64,000 bases of DNA from Cycas panzhihuaensis. Taxonomy: Eukaryota > Cycadophyta. The notes below the pieces were generated by a model that had not been told where the DNA came from, ran no database searches, and saw only the letters and a list, made by a program, of their open reading frames with translations. The first letter of the stretch is position 1; each line of letters starts with the position of its first letter. The DNA lies in the NCBI GenBank assembly GCA_023213395.1, contig CM041465.1:214341741-214405740 (forward strand), read 5' to 3'. Below are positions 10,586-24,004 of the stretch, piece by piece. The position numbers and the translations under genes were made by a program.

Positions 10586-13500
10586 GTGGAGTCAAATCAA
10601 GGTATGGATGATGATGTCTTAGTTACTTATAATGTTTCTCATTATCACCATGATTGGTTATTAGATTTAGGTGCTTCACACCACATGTGTCCACACAAGA
10701 GTTGGTTCTCATCATACCAACCTCTTGATGGTGGTGATGTGCTTATGGGAAATGAAGTTTCTTGTAAGACAATGGGTATTGGTAGTATTAGAATTAAGAT
10801 ATTCGATGGGGTAGTGAGAACATTAATTGAGGTTAAACATGTACCTAATCTGAAAAGGAATCTAATTTTCTTGGGTGAACTAGATTCAAGTGGTTTTAAG
10901 CATACAGGTCATGAAGGAGTCCTAAAGGTATCAAAGGGCACCTTGGTTGTTATGAAAGCCTTAAAGAATGGAAACTTTTACATATTAGTGGGAAGTATAG
11001 ATGTTAGCCATGTAGCTATAGCATCAAAGATTATAGAAGATCCATCTCAGTTATGGCATCAAAGACTTGGGCACATGAGTGAGAGAGGACTTAAGGTGCT
11101 AATAAATCGTAAGTTACTTCCTAACTTACAGCTTTCAGATTTGGCTTTCTGTAAACATTGTATTTTTGGAAAGCAGTGTAGACTCGGGTTTAAAGTAGGG
11201 AGTCACACTAGTAAAGGCATTCTGGATTACATACATTCAAATGTGTAGGGACTGGCCCCTAAAATGTCTTGTGGAGGATCATTGTACTTTATCACATTTA
11301 TAGATGATTACTCCAGGAAGGTATGGGTCTATTTTTTGGAAAGGAAATCTGAAGTGTTTAGTGTGTTTAAGCAGTTCAAGGCTCTAGTTAAGAACAACAC
11401 TGGTAAGATAATCAAATGTTTAAGAACTGACAATGGAGGTGAGTTTAAATCTTTTGAATTTGAGAACTATTGCAGAGAACCTAGGATTGAAAGACACAAG
11501 ACCGTTAGCTATACTCTATAGCAAAATGGCATTGCTAAGCGCATGAATAGGACACTCTTAGAAAGAGCAAGAAGCATGCTAAGTAATGTAGGAGTGGAGC
11601 AAGGCTTATGGGTAGAAGTTGTTTAAATAACTTGTTATCTGGTAAACAGGTCACCATCACTTGTAATAGATTACAAGATTCTTGAAGAGGTATGGACTGG
11701 ACATCCATGTGATTATTCAAATTTAAAAGTTTTTGTTTGTGATGCTTATGCCTGGACTGATAAAAGTAAATGTTTAAAGTTAGATCCAAAATCTAAGAGA
11801 TATATCTTTGTTGGTTATGGCAATAAGGATGGTGTGAAGGGATATAGGTTGTGGGATCCTACTACCCACAAAATCACCATTAACAGAGATGTTGCATTTG
11901 ATGAATCTCTCATTGTAAAATCAGATAGTGGAGAAGTTAAAATGAAACAGGAGAAGCAAGCTGAACATCAACAAGTCAAGTTTGAAATGCAGCCATCTGT
12001 GGAATTAGAAGAGTAGGAAGATCTTTCTAAAGATGAATCAGCAACAGATTCATAGGAGTATGTGAACACTCCTTTGCCAACAATTAGAAGATCTACACAA
12101 GTTAGTTATTCACGTGATAGGTACATCCCTTCTATTTCTATTACTTTGGTTTCTAATGATGGTGATCCCACATGTTATCAAGAAGCAGTAGATGATATCG
12201 ATGGTGAGAAGTGGAAAAGGGTTATACAGGAAGAGATAGATGCTTTGAAGAAAAATAATTCACAGGACTTGGTAGAACTTCTACATAGCAGGAAGACTAT
12301 TGGTTGTAGGTGGGTTTTTAAAAAGAAAATAGATGTTGATGGAAAGGTTGATAAATATAGGTCAAGACTGGTGGCTAAAGGTTTTACATAGAAAGCAGGT
12401 ATTGACTTTCATGAGATCTTTTCACCAGTTATCAAACTTGCTTCAATTCAAGTGCTGTTAGCATTGGCAACTTCTCTCGATTTGGAGTTGGAGTAGTTAG
12501 ATGTAAAAATAGATTTTCTACATGGATATTTAGATGAGGAGATCTATATGGATCAACCAAAAGGGTTTATACAAGATGGCAGGAAAAGACTTATTTGCAG
12601 GCTCAGGAAATCATTGTATGGCCTGAAGCAATCACCCAGGCAGTGGTACAAGAAGTTTGATGCCTTCATTTAGAGCTAAAATTTTAAAAGAAGTGAGTAT
12701 GATCATTGTGTTTACTTTAAATTTATGGACAATGGCTTATTCATTATCTTGGTATTATATGTTGATGACATTCTAGTTGCAAGCAAGAGCATGGAAGAAA
12801 TCAATAAGCTAAAGGCTCAATTGGCTAGGACTTTTGATATGAAGGATTTAGGAGCTATAAAATAAATATTAGGCATGGAGATACATAGAGACAAGAAAAA
12901 TGGTAAGCTATGGTTATCACAGCAGAAATATGTGGAGAAGGTGCTAACCAGGTTTGGTATGGCAAATGTGAAACCAGTGTGTATCCCATTGGCTTGCCAC
13001 TTCAAGCTTTCTTCGAATATGAGTCTTAGTAGTGAATAAGAAAAGGTTTATATGTCTCGTGTGCCTTACACCAGTGCAGTAGAAAGTTTGATGTATGCCA
13101 TGGTATGTACAAGACCTGATATTTCACATGCAATCAGTGTAGTTAGCAGGTTTATGGCAAATCTAGGAAAGGAACATTGGGTTACAGTGAAATGGGTGCT
13201 TCGGTATTTGAGAGGCACAAGTGACTACTGCATCACCTTTGGAGGTACATGTAATCAAGTTTGTGGATATGTTGATTTAGACTTTGTAGGAGATTTAAAC
13301 AAAAGAAGGTCTACTTCAAGTTATGTTTTCACTCTTGCAAATGGTCCAGTTAGTTGGATGTCCAAATTATAGAGCACAATTACATTGTTAACTACAGAAG
13401 TTAAATATGTTACTACAACATATGCTTGTAAAGAAGCAATCTAATTATAGGGTCTATTAGTTGATCCTGGAAGGAGACAGGAAAATGTAAAGGTATTTTG

Positions 13501-13726
13501 TGATAGTCAAAGTGCCATTTACTTAGCCAAGAATGCAACTTATCATAGTAGAACAAAGCATATTGCTCTTAAGTACCATTTTGTTAAACAGGTTGTGGAA
13601 GTAGGTGGAGTGGCACTTGAGAAGATTCATATAAATGAGAATTATATTGATATGTTCATAAAAACAGTACCATTAGAGAAGTTCAAATGGTGTTTGACTT
13701 CTCTTGGCTTACAAAAAAGATGTTGA
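10586..13726 (+). pseudogene. Element B pol: PR-IN-RT-RNase H (copia), broken
   Basis: Protease: WLLDLGASHHMC near 10650, where the usual D-S/T-G-A has become D-L-G-A. The integrase zinc region (HQRLGHMSERGLKVL, CKHCIFGKQ) lies near 11060-11170. The integrase core has Asp in FIDDYSRK, Asp in RTDNGGEF and Glu in NRTLLERAR (11300-11570). RT runs from about 12190, with FKKKIDVDGKV, KSLYGLKQSPRQWYKKFD and an intact YVDD at 12758-12769. RNase H covers 13250-13640, with CDSQSAIYLAKN. The frame ends with TGA at 13724-13726. About ten stops and small shifts interrupt it, mostly Gln-to-stop. Confidence 0.95.
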
Positions 13727-13759
13727 AGGGTCTAGGAAAGGTACCAAGTAAATTATTGT

Positions 13760-13771
13760 CAAGGTAGAGAT
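13760..13771 (+). other. Polypurine tract of element B
   Basis: Purine-rich AAGGTAGAGA immediately before the 3' LTR start at 13772. Confidence 0.75.
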
Positions 13772-14416
13772 TGTTGGATATTGTGACAATAATAGTTTGA
13801 GGCTAAAATTTTGGCATGTTGGCGGCACAATTTCCCCCCCTAATCTTTCTCATGGGGTTCCAAGGGGGGCAAGAGCCCCCCTTGGCCAGGGGGTGTGGGG
13901 GTGGTGGAACACCTCCCGCTAAGAGGGGTTTCAGGGGCGATAGCCCCTGACCTGAAAAATTAGCCCTGTAAACCATATTAAATTGTAAAGAGAATTAGGG
14001 TCATTCGATACAAATACCCTAGACTCTATAGCTGAGATTTATGCCTTGGATGACCCTCTCATGTAGTCCAATTTGGGACTTTTCTTAATATGTTGTATGT
14101 GTTATAATGTACTATGATGAGGGCAGTGGCTAGTTGTTGTTCCAGAGAGCACTTTGCTACTGAGATGTACTTTTTCTCCATTCTACAACAATAAAGATCT
14201 ATACCTTTCCTATGTAGATGTTTCCCTAGCACATCGCTAGGGTTTTACCACATTATATAGGGTTCATATGTGATGTTTGGCTTTCATATTCATGTTATTT
14301 TATTATCTCTATTTTTAGAACTTGCATGTTAAATTTTAGTTTCGATTCCTATAACTAGCTGTAAAATAGTTTAGATCTTGTGGCGGTTTAAGGTTTGGGA
14401 CCTTGTATTCTCAATA
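13772..14416 (+). repeat. Element B 3' LTR
   Basis: Matches 9085-9728 throughout, differing mainly by transitions. The terminal CA has become TA. It has the same G/C-run island (about 13835-13955) and AATAAA near 14190. Confidence 0.94.
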
Positions 14417-15922
14417 GATGTGAGAACTAAGTAGGAGATTAGGTAAATGTAGCATGTTATTCCTTATAGTAGGACTAATAAGATCTCATAAGGATGGATC
14501 CCTAATTAAATCTCAAATAGTATAAGAAAGACAAATCAAATCTCATAGAAAACTTGGCAATCTTAATGGCAAAAACTCGACGAAGAACACACACAAAGTA
14601 TCTCTCAAAACTCAATCAAAAGGGACTCATACTAGCCTACTTTACTCCTATTGGATTGCTAATAGATGGCCAAATTATTCCCCCACTCTGCTTCTCTCTC
14701 TCAAATAATTGAGTCAATCCTAAATCAAAAATCATGCCATGACTTTTGGCCATGATCTAGTTGATTTCTAATAAGATTTTTATATGGATAAGGTTAAGAA
14801 GAAGTTAAAGAGGATAAGGTAGAAAATTCTTATAGATCTATAAGACAAGAACTGAGGAAAAAATGGAATCAGTATCTTTGTTTAAAAAAAAAATTATGTA
14901 ACATAGTGAAAAGTACGAGTCGTGTTTTATGAATAACAAAAAATATAACCTCCTCAATAAAATATGACTAATTGCAACCAACAAAAAATGTGAGCTTCTT
15001 AATAAAACTTGATCAATTATGGCTAATAAAAAATTGAGTGACCTAAAAAATATGAACTTCCTTATAGCATATAATTAGGTAACATTTTATTAAGAAGGTC
15101 ATGTTTTTGGGCTAACTAAAAATATGACTAATAAGAAATAGCTAGAAACTCATAAAAATAAAAATTTTCTCAAACAAAATTAGACTACAAAGGATTATTG
15201 AGTTTAAGCATTGACTGGTAAAGCTAAAACTAGTGAAACTTATGGTTATAAATAGAATTAAACATGTAAAAAGGTCAATTAAGACAAGTTGAAGTAACAT
15301 CAAATGATAAGTAGAATGACAATTAAAGTATTTAAACAAGATGATGTTAAATTGGGTAGAAAATAATACATACTGCATAGTATGTCATTAGCAAGTGGAT
15401 AATACCAATCATTTAGTCATCATATCTTAGTCTAAAGTGACAAAATAAAAGATCAAACACATGTACAATCATAACTAAACTATGAAATGATGAATCAAAA
15501 GTTAATCACTAATTCTAAAGAATATCAAACATATATTCAAATGCACACATCATAGTCAATTATTTAATAGTCTATGGTAAATGATTTAATAGTGAGCCTA
15601 ATTCAGTGAAAGGGCCTAATTTTGGTAAAACAATAGTTGCATTGAAGAATGAAGGAAGAGAGGGACACTGAGGGCATTTCCTCCATTCAACTATGGTGAC
15701 ATTGAGAGATCCAAGAGTTTGGTTTGTATGCCACATTTAGGCAAAATATATGAAAGATCCTTATTCCATGGAAGGTCAAATATAGTCCAAGGATATGGTG
15801 AAAGTATAGGTTATAGGTTTGTCTTGATTTAGTTGATTAATCTAATAAGGAAATTTATTAAAGACTTGTGGTATTCTATATAGTGGTTGAACACAATAAC
15901 AATGCAATTCATAGAGGATTGG
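14417..15922. other. AT-rich interval between elements B and C
   Basis: No genes recognised. It contains one of the three arrays built from a short AAAAATATGAC-like motif (14930-15130). The remainder is featureless to me. Confidence 0.5.
14930..15130. repeat. Degenerate AAAATATGAC-type motif array, copy 1
   Basis: The motif AAAATATGACY recurs at irregular 25-50 base spacing, for example AAAAAATATAACCTCCTC, AAAATATGACTAATT, AAAAAATATGAACTTCC and AAAAATATGACTAATAAG. One inverted copy (GGTCATGTTTTTG, about 15098-15110) lies on the right. Similar arrays lie at 28000-28260 and 32035-32195. Confidence 0.5.
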
Positions 15923-16458
15923 TGTTAGATATATAACAATAATTATGAGAAGGCTTTAATTTTTAAGACCTTTATCAGCATGGTTTCCCCACCAATCTTT
16001 CCTTGAGGGGATTTAAGGGGGGCAAAGCCCTCCTTAGCTAAGGGGGGTGTGGGGAATCTAAGCCATTCATAAAAAAGACCTAGATCCAATAGCTACGATT
16101 GATGTGCCTTTCTTATAACCCATTTTTAGGGTAATTATATTATATTGTATTGCATCATGATGGGGCGATTGTTGGTTGTTATTATTGTGAAAATTCTGTG
16201 GAGACTACATATATAATCTTTTATTCTTGACTAATAAAGATTGATACCTTTCCTATGTGGATGTTTCCCTAACACTCTGCTAGGGTTTTATCACATTAAA
16301 ATCTATGTAATGGTTAATTTGTATGCTTTATTATGTATGTTAAATAATCTTTGGTTTTAGATACTTACATCTATTATAGTTTTGAATCCTTGTTATTGTT
16401 GTAAAATAATTAGATCTTGGTGGTTGGTTTTGGTTAGTTAGACTAGGTTTCCTCTACA
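15923..16458 (+). mobile_element. Solo LTR C, related to element B LTR
   Basis: A 536-bp block starting TGTTAGATATA and ending CCTCTACA, flanked by attgg and attag (a probable target-site duplication with one G/A change). Inside are a G/C-run island (about 15985-16053), AATAAAG near 16226 and a stretch (ACCTTTCCTATGTGGATG) nearly identical to the element B LTR. No PBS, gag or pol follows, so it is a solo LTR left by LTR-LTR recombination. It is a diverged relative of the B family. Confidence 0.82.
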
Positions 16459-17590
16459 ATTAGATTTTTTTATTTAAATTAATTCTCACTTTATTTGACA
16501 AGTATAGTAATTATTTTATTATATCCAAAAATGTTGCTCTATAACACTTGGGTTAAAGATATATTAAATTAGAGCTCTAGGATATAATCATAGAGATAGT
16601 CATCAAAAACACAGACTAGAAGATGATTAGTGTAGAAGTTAAAGGCTATGGACTTGTATTTATAAATTCAGAAAAAAAGGGAAAAAAAAACATGGATTTA
16701 GCTGTAGCAAAATGAAAGTTAAGTTTGACTATAAGGGCTCTTACAATTAGTATTTGTATTTTGCATAAACTATCATTTATATTTACCAAAGATTAATGGC
16801 ATGTAATATTGTTCGTAATACATTGGTGGATTTAAAGCATTAACACAATTCAAGATGTACTGGACTTTAAGTTCTCACAAAATAGATCAGGTGTTCTATA
16901 TACAATCCAAACCAACATGAGGGGCCATCACAAGTAGGTGACAAATTTGCTAATATGAGTCTTCAAGAACCTTAATAAGAAGGTAGATATGTCCATAAGT
17001 CCTTAAGCATAAAAAGTAAGCCTCATGATTGATATCTTAAAAAATAAAACAGAAGGATTTAATATAGCCTAATTGACACTAACACCACATATTATCCTTC
17101 TCAAATATTAGATATATTTCTATTTTTGTAGTTTATTAATAGCCTGCACCAATAAATTAAAATTCTATTTTTTTAAATGAAAAAAATTAGTTTATATTAC
17201 ATAAATTATTATAAAATACAACTTAAGGGCATTCTTCAAAAAATATATTAAAAAAAAAAAATTATGGAGGCATTTTCCATATAAGAGAGATAAGATAACC
17301 AAATCCATAAATCAATCTGTGTAGAATACATTCTTCAAAATTGTTCAACTAATTAATTAGAGGAATTGACTTTAAGATATACAACTAGAAAAAGATTATT
17401 CATTAACTACTTTTCTGTTTCTTGCCAACTAGTTGAGAAGAAGATCAAAGATATGCTACCTCATTATTTTCTTCTTCAATATTAAGTTGGGGAGGGGATT
17501 AGGTCCATATTGCTAATAATGTATTTAAAATGTTCTTCTTGTACTATATAGTGACACCAGTGCATATGATCCAAAGGAAGACATGCAAGG
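16459..17590. other. AT-rich interval, nothing recognised
   Basis: Only low-complexity A/T runs and scattered stops; no coding or repeat boundary seen. Confidence 0.5.
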
Positions 17591-17950
17591 TGTTAGATAT
17601 TAATATTTATTTTGTGGTTCATAACCTTAAGTTATAAACCTCCCCTTTAATATTTTACATTATATTAATGTAGTACTATTTTATGATTTGTGGGTGATGA
17701 GTCAATAGGGGTTATGATTATTCCCTCACATGTGTCACATTAGGTTGGATTAATATTCTTTTCATTATGATATATAGTTACATATAGGTCATTTTGTAAA
17801 ATGGAAGAGTAAGAACAAAGGATTTTTTAGTCAGATTGTAATGTGAGATATTTATTAAATAAAGATTATATCAAATATTATAATTAATTTCTAATGTTTT
17901 GATAGTTAATCCTAACAGTTGTTGGCTCCATTGCATGCCTTACTATAACA
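17591..17950 (+). repeat. Element D 5' LTR
   Basis: Starts TGTTAGATATTAAT and ends TTACTATAACA. It matches 24005-24364 at equal length. Unlike the A/J, B and C LTRs it has no GC-rich island. Confidence 0.92.
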
Positions 17951-17951
17951 T

Positions 17952-17968
17952 CTTAGTATTAGAGTAGA
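17952..17968 (+). other. Decayed primer binding site of element D
   Basis: TTAGTATTAGAG sits just after the LTR and fits TGGTATCAGAG with one G-to-A and one C-to-T change. Confidence 0.65.
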
Positions 17969-19899
17969 TTTAGTGTACATTATCAACTATAATTACTAAT
18001 TAACATACTAGCTCTAATTGTGGCTCAAGATTCACATATTTGGCATGCATTAAGTTCTAGTTTTTAGCTAGGTTATTTAGTTATTAAGGCACATTTAGCA
18101 TGCATGTTATACAAACTTGAATTACAGGTAGTTAGACACTAATATGTGGGCTTGAGGAAGACATATAGAAATAAATACATGCATGCAGGTAATCAGACAC
18201 CAATTTGTAGCCTTTATGAGACATGCAATAAAACATATATCACATGTAGGTAGAAAAACTCATACGCAAGCTAATAGGTAGTCTCTAAAGACAAAGGACT
18301 ATTCTACCTACTATTAACAAGTTATTGATATTAAAAGACTCTTTCAAGGACAATTATTTGGGTCATATATGGTGTGGTGATATTTGCTTATCACTGTTAA
18401 AATGAAAAAAATAAGATATGGTGATGAAAAATCTCTACAAATATTGAGTGAAACTTATTATAAACATTGAATTAAAATACTAACTTAAAGATTAAAATAA
18501 TGATTTTTTTATAATTTTTAAGAAAAGGCCTTTTATTAAAATAAGAATATTCTAAATTACATAATATAGATTTTAAACTATATAAAAATAAAAAAATGTT
18601 GGCTCCCTATGAATTTTGGTGACCTATGTAAACTTATAAACGATGTACAACTTTGTATATTCAATCAAGCAATGCCTATTTGATTAGATTTCACCTAGTA
18701 GAGGATGGAAAGACTCCACTATAAGTCACTCACTTAGAGAAGAGTCACACACATCAATGCACATAAACTAGAAGCATCTCATAGTGTAAAATGAAGCCAT
18801 CTTAAATTAAGAATAAAGATGTCCATTATAGAGAGCACATGCCAAAAGCCACCTATAGCACAGTTCATTACCAATGTTATGCATAAGTAGATGATCATGT
18901 TTAAATATATGAGAAAAAACTTAATATATTATCACCAAAAATGCCTATGAGAAAAAATTCAATGGTAGAAGTACTAAAGGATGTAGAGATGCCTCATGCA
19001 CAAAAGGATAAGTAATGAAGAAGCTTGAAAACATAATTGCCAACATGAGGAAATGCCCATTAATGAACATACCCTGAACATGTTAACAATGTAAATAATA
19101 GAGGCATCAATCAATTCAATCCATTGAAGAGCAAATATATCCACATGTAAAGGAAATGAGGAAGGATGCCAGCATGCCACTAAGTGAATAAAGACTAAAG
19201 ACAAGCTAGATGGAGGCCAAATTGAGATAAGGTTAAGCAAGGCCAAATGTAGACTTAAGGAGGAACATGAATCTTTATTACATGCCCAATTATACTAGAT
19301 GCAATGAAGTCCCTCAGTGTGACCTATCAAATCTACTATTTATTATGTGACTATGCACTAGGGAAGAAAATTTCATGAAAAATAAATTTGTTTATGAGAT
19401 GTAACTAATTTTAAGGAGGGGTCCATCCATTGCCTATGCATTATGGAGGAATGTCCTTGAAGAATATTCTAAAAATAAACTTTGGTTGAAAAAATATTTA
19501 ACCTTTCATAAAGTTTATATGACATTAAATTAAATTGGAAAGTGATTTGAGTTTTATAAGTTAGCCCCCTACTTGCTAGCTACTAGTCACATGGGTATCT
19601 AGGTGCCATAGCCATTTTAAAACCATTAGGAGCCTATTTTACAAATATAAATATACCAAGATAATTAAAATTTTAAGAGATTTGATTTGATAGTGGTCAT
19701 ATATTGTACTTTTTCATAAATTTATAGTAAAAAAATAAAATTTATAGTATTTTATCTACTTACAAGTAGACCAAGGCAAAAAACCACTCATACTAGCTAC
19801 CTGCATGCTAATTGAGAACTCATATAGCCTTCTTTCTTTATTTTTATGCTTGTTTCTTTTTTTACTTTATAGTTGTTTTTTGTTACTTAATACTTAAAA
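17969..19899 (+). other. Long leader of element D, nothing recognised
   Basis: About 1.9 kb between PBS and gag start, AT-rich, with no coding signal or terminal repeats that I can see. It may be a long 5' UTR or hide an old nested insertion. Confidence 0.4.
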
Positions 19900-20790
19900 A
19901 TGTCTATTGGAAGTGGCATATTAAGAACTCTCATAGAGAGACTTACAGGTCCTAAAAACTACATTATATAGAAGCACCATATGTTTAGCTTTTTCCATCT
20001 AAATGATCTCTAAAAATACATTGATAAACTAATTAAGAATAATGATGCTAAAGAGATCACTACTGAAAATAAGACTACTGATACCACATTTAATGCTAAA
20101 TATCAATCAAATATGAGGATCATGTTTAGGTTTCTTAACATATCGATCAATGGAAACATCATCATATATATCAAGGGATCTACAACATCAAAGGATCTAT
20201 TTAAGTGTAAGGACGATGTGAGAGCTCTTAATCTATAGAGTCAACTATACAATTTGAAGATGACTAGGAATATAGTAGATTACATATGACATGTGAGATT
20301 CATTAAGGATTAATCAGTGACCCTAGGTGAGATAGTTCCTAATTCAATTTTTTTTTACTATGCACTAAGAAGTTTATCAGCTCAGTATAAAAATTTCACA
20401 ACCATTCTAACGTTGGCAAATAAATTATCCACTCTCACAATTAGATCCTTAGAACTGCTACTTATAGAACATAAGTAGAAGCTGAAATATATATATGGAG
20501 AATCATCTGGAGTATTGCCATCTAGATAAAAGGGGAAAAGGCCCTTTGTTCTAAAGAAAAATATCCCTTTTAAACCCATATTTCAAAAGGAAAAATTAAG
20601 AACATCAAAAGGATAATATACGCTAAAGTGTTAACATTGTAGGAAACTAGACCATATCAAAAAGGACTATTGGGAGTGGTAGCATCAACACTATTAGTAA
20701 TAGTAATAACAACTCCAATGATAGAGGCAACAATAGTAGAAACAATAATGGTAACCACCTAAGCAACGTGGTCATATCTTAGATGTAGAA
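19900..20790 (+). pseudogene. Element D gag with decayed CCHC knuckle
   Basis: The frame opens at ATG 19900 (MSIGSGILRTLIERLTGPKN) and runs with many Gln/Trp-to-stop changes through a copia gag core, including ALRSLSAQYKNFTTILTL. The zinc knuckle at 20629-20670 reads C-stop-H-C-x4-H-x4-Y, so the last Cys has become Tyr. Not functional. Confidence 0.8.
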
Positions 20791-20849
20791 AACAATATGC
20801 CTACTAAGATTTCAAAATGTTTGTTTGTTGCAGTATAAAAAATAGATTT

Positions 20850-23800
20850 GGATACATAGGATGTTTAGTTTATTGATTCTAGTATATCATGATACATGAC
20901 AAGAAGAATAGAATAGTTCTTTCAAATATAGGAAGTATATCAAAAGGTCACCATTGGTGATGATACTTATTTGGGGGCCACATGAGTAAGAAAAGTTTTA
21001 ATAATTATGTTGAATAGATAACATTAATATCTAAACAATATTTTATATATACCAAATCTAAAGGTTAACCTTGCTTATATTGAGGAGAGTGAATAACAAG
21101 ATATAACTATGATGTTTCCTTAAGGATAATGCACGATCTAAGATAAACAAAATAATATTGTAGCCAAGGATATCATGGAAAATAACTTATATAAATTATA
21201 AGGACACTCTTTTGTATAGATAACATTCCTATCTATATCTCTAAAATAGAAGCTATGGCATGAATATATGGGTCACTTAAACTACACTAGTCTCTAATTG
21301 ATATATAAGCTAAAAATAGTACATGGTCTTCCCATGATAAATAATAAAGTTTATTTATGTAAATATTTAGAAAACAACATAGAGAACCCTTTCCTAAAAA
21401 GAAGGTATGGAGAGCCAAAGAGAAATTAAAATTTATTCACTCAAATATTTATGGATGGATGCTTATCATCTTACTATGAGGAGCAATATATTTCATCACT
21501 TTTATTGATTACTTTTCATAAAATATCTAGGTTTTCATATTAAGAGAAAAATTACAAGCCTTCACCTACTTCAAATAGTTCAAAGAGTTGGTAAAAAATA
21601 AAAGTGGTCTAAAGATTAAGGTCTTACAAGATGACAAAGATGCAAAATACACCTTAAGTGAATTCATACAATTCTATAAGGATCATAGGATCAAGAGATA
21701 GTTTGTTATAACCTATACACCTTAGACAAATGGAGTTACTAAGTGGATGAACATAATGTTAACTAAAAAATCCAAGGCCATGATGTAAGGTAAGAATGTA
21801 ATAAATTTCTTATGGGTAGAAGTTATCAACATAATAATATATTTGGAAAATAGAATTACTACCAAGGCTATTAGAACATAACACCTAAGGAAGCTTAGCT
21901 AGGTATAAAATAAACTATAAGTGATCTCTAAATTTTTGGTTGTACAATATACATGTATATCCCCAAGGAGACATGACAAAAGTTAGATGAAAAACACACA
22001 AAATACATTCTTGTTAGATACTCTAAGGAAATAAATGATTATAAGGTATACGAGTTATTGACTTAAAAAGTTCACACAACTCTTGATATGATATTTTAGG
22101 AAGATAAGACATAGAATATTGGTTTAACTAATGTTGAAGACTAGGATGAGAAGCCACCTAAATACAATTCTTTATATGGCATTATTCAACTTGAGTATAA
22201 TCCATTCAATATTACTATAATAGCAATTGGAACCCTTCCCATTTTTAAAAGTTAATTTTGAGTAGAAGCTAAAGGTAAAGGTAAATTCAAAGCCTGAGCT
22301 AAAGATTCTATTAGATACTCCACCTTAGTCTTCAAAGAAGTTTCCAAAATGGTATTTGAAAACCATGGAGGATGCTAAAAGAGTGTTTTCTAAATTTAAA
22401 GGAAGGCAAAAATAAAAAAATATAACCCTCTAAACTTGTAAATATGTCACTTATTATATGAGTGCTAGATGTAGATATATTATCTATAATTAAAGAATCA
22501 CCAAAATAAAAGAAATGGTATGATGTTATGGAGACTAAAATCTAAGTAGTCAAGAGAAACTATATATGGGATCTAGTAGAATTACCAACAGATGCAAGTG
22601 GATCAAAGAAATTGACTTCAAATATGATGGATTTGTAGATAGGTATAAAATATGACTTATTGTGAAATGCTTCAAGTAATAAGAAAGGATTGACTACTAA
22701 GAGATATTCACTCCTATTGCAAAAATAAATACCATACAACTCATTATGGTGATAGCTACATAATTCAATTGGTAACTACATTAGTGGATGTGAAAAGTAC
22801 ATTTTTGAATAGGGAGTTAAATGAAGAAGTCTACATGGAGTAGACACTTAGCTTCATTGAAAGAGGCCATGAGCACTTCATATGTTGACTTAGGAAGGTC
22901 TTATATGGCCTAAAATAAGCTCCTAAATCCTAATATGGGAAAATAAGTTAGTATTCTTAAAAAAATAGGATTGTAAGATCTCTAACTAACTTAAACTTAT
23001 ACATTAAAGTAAAGAATGATAAAATATTATTTGTAGTTTTATATGTTAATAATATACTAATCATAAGTAATAATATTAATATGATATCACATTTGAAGGT
23101 ATATTATAGCCATTACTTTAAAATAATTAATCTAGAGATTATATACTACTTCCTTAGGGTGGAAGTATGGAAAAGGCCTAGACATGTCTTTATCTCTTAG
23201 GCAAAGTATACTCAGAAAATTTTAAAGAAATTTAAAATGGAAGATTTTAAATCTACACTTACCCCCATGGAGATAGGTTCTAGATTGATAATAGAAAATG
23301 GTGGAGTTGATGTTGATATGACATTATATATATAACTAGTCAGAAGTCTATTATACCTAATCATTATAAAACTTGATATATGCTATGTAGTTACAATAGT
23401 GTCTAGGTTTATGACAATGCCAAAATAGGGTCACTAGAAAGTTGTAAAAAGAATAATTAAATACTTAAAAGGAATGATTTACTATGGACTCAAATTTCAA
23501 TATAATAATAACTTTAAGTTGAAAGGATTCATAGATTCTAATTAGGCCAAATATGTAGATAGTACAAGGTCAACTTCTAGGTATTATTTTAGTATGGGTT
23601 CAATTACCATTACATGGAGTGGTAAAAAGTAATGAAATGTCACTTTATTATATACTAAAGTAGAGTACAAGGCTATAGTTTTATTAGTTACATAAGCTAT
23701 TTAGTTATATTAGATTATAGAGAACATAGGATTACAATAATCACAACCAACTATATTATACTATAATAATCAAAATACCTTGAAGATTGCCAAAAACATT

Positions 23801-23960
23801 ATGTTCTATACTCACAGTAAACATATAAAGGTGCATCATTACTTTATTTAGGAATTAATTTAGAAAGGTATTATAAAAATAATGTATAGGCCTACTGAAG
23901 AATATTTGTATGAGATCTTCACCAAATCTCTAGTACAATATAGATTTTAGACTCTAAGAG
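20850..23960 (+). pseudogene. Element D pol: PR-IN-RT-RNase H (copia), heavily broken
   Basis: The protease remnant near 20865 keeps FIDSS. The integrase remnant has WHEYMGHLNYTSL near 21255, the core Asp in FIDYFS near 21500, a second Asp in the LQDDKD position and a degenerate third site near 21750. RT remnants appear near 22600-23300; the YVDD box at 23042-23053 has become YVNN, both Asp codons changed GAT to AAT. RNase H remnants run to about 23960. There are dozens of stops. Domain order is copia. Confidence 0.85.
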
Positions 23961-23995
23961 ATGGTTTAAGTGTCAAGAAATATAAAATTAATATT

Positions 23996-24004
23996 AAGGG
24001 GGAG
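23996..24004 (+). other. Polypurine tract of element D
   Basis: AAGGGGGAG directly precedes the 3' LTR. Confidence 0.8.

Larger units (their letters stand above)
9085..14416 (+). mobile_element. Element B: Ty1/copia LTR retrotransposon, complete but decayed
   Basis: LTRs of 644 and 645 bp (9085-9728, 13772-14416) flank a PBS, gag, protease, integrase, RT, RNase H and purine tract on the plus strand. Flanking 5-mers gatat and gatgt form a probable target-site duplication with one transition. It is the best preserved coding element here, with several open runs above 80 residues, but every domain has at least one stop or frameshift. Its LTR is related to the solo LTR at 15923-16458. Confidence 0.95.
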
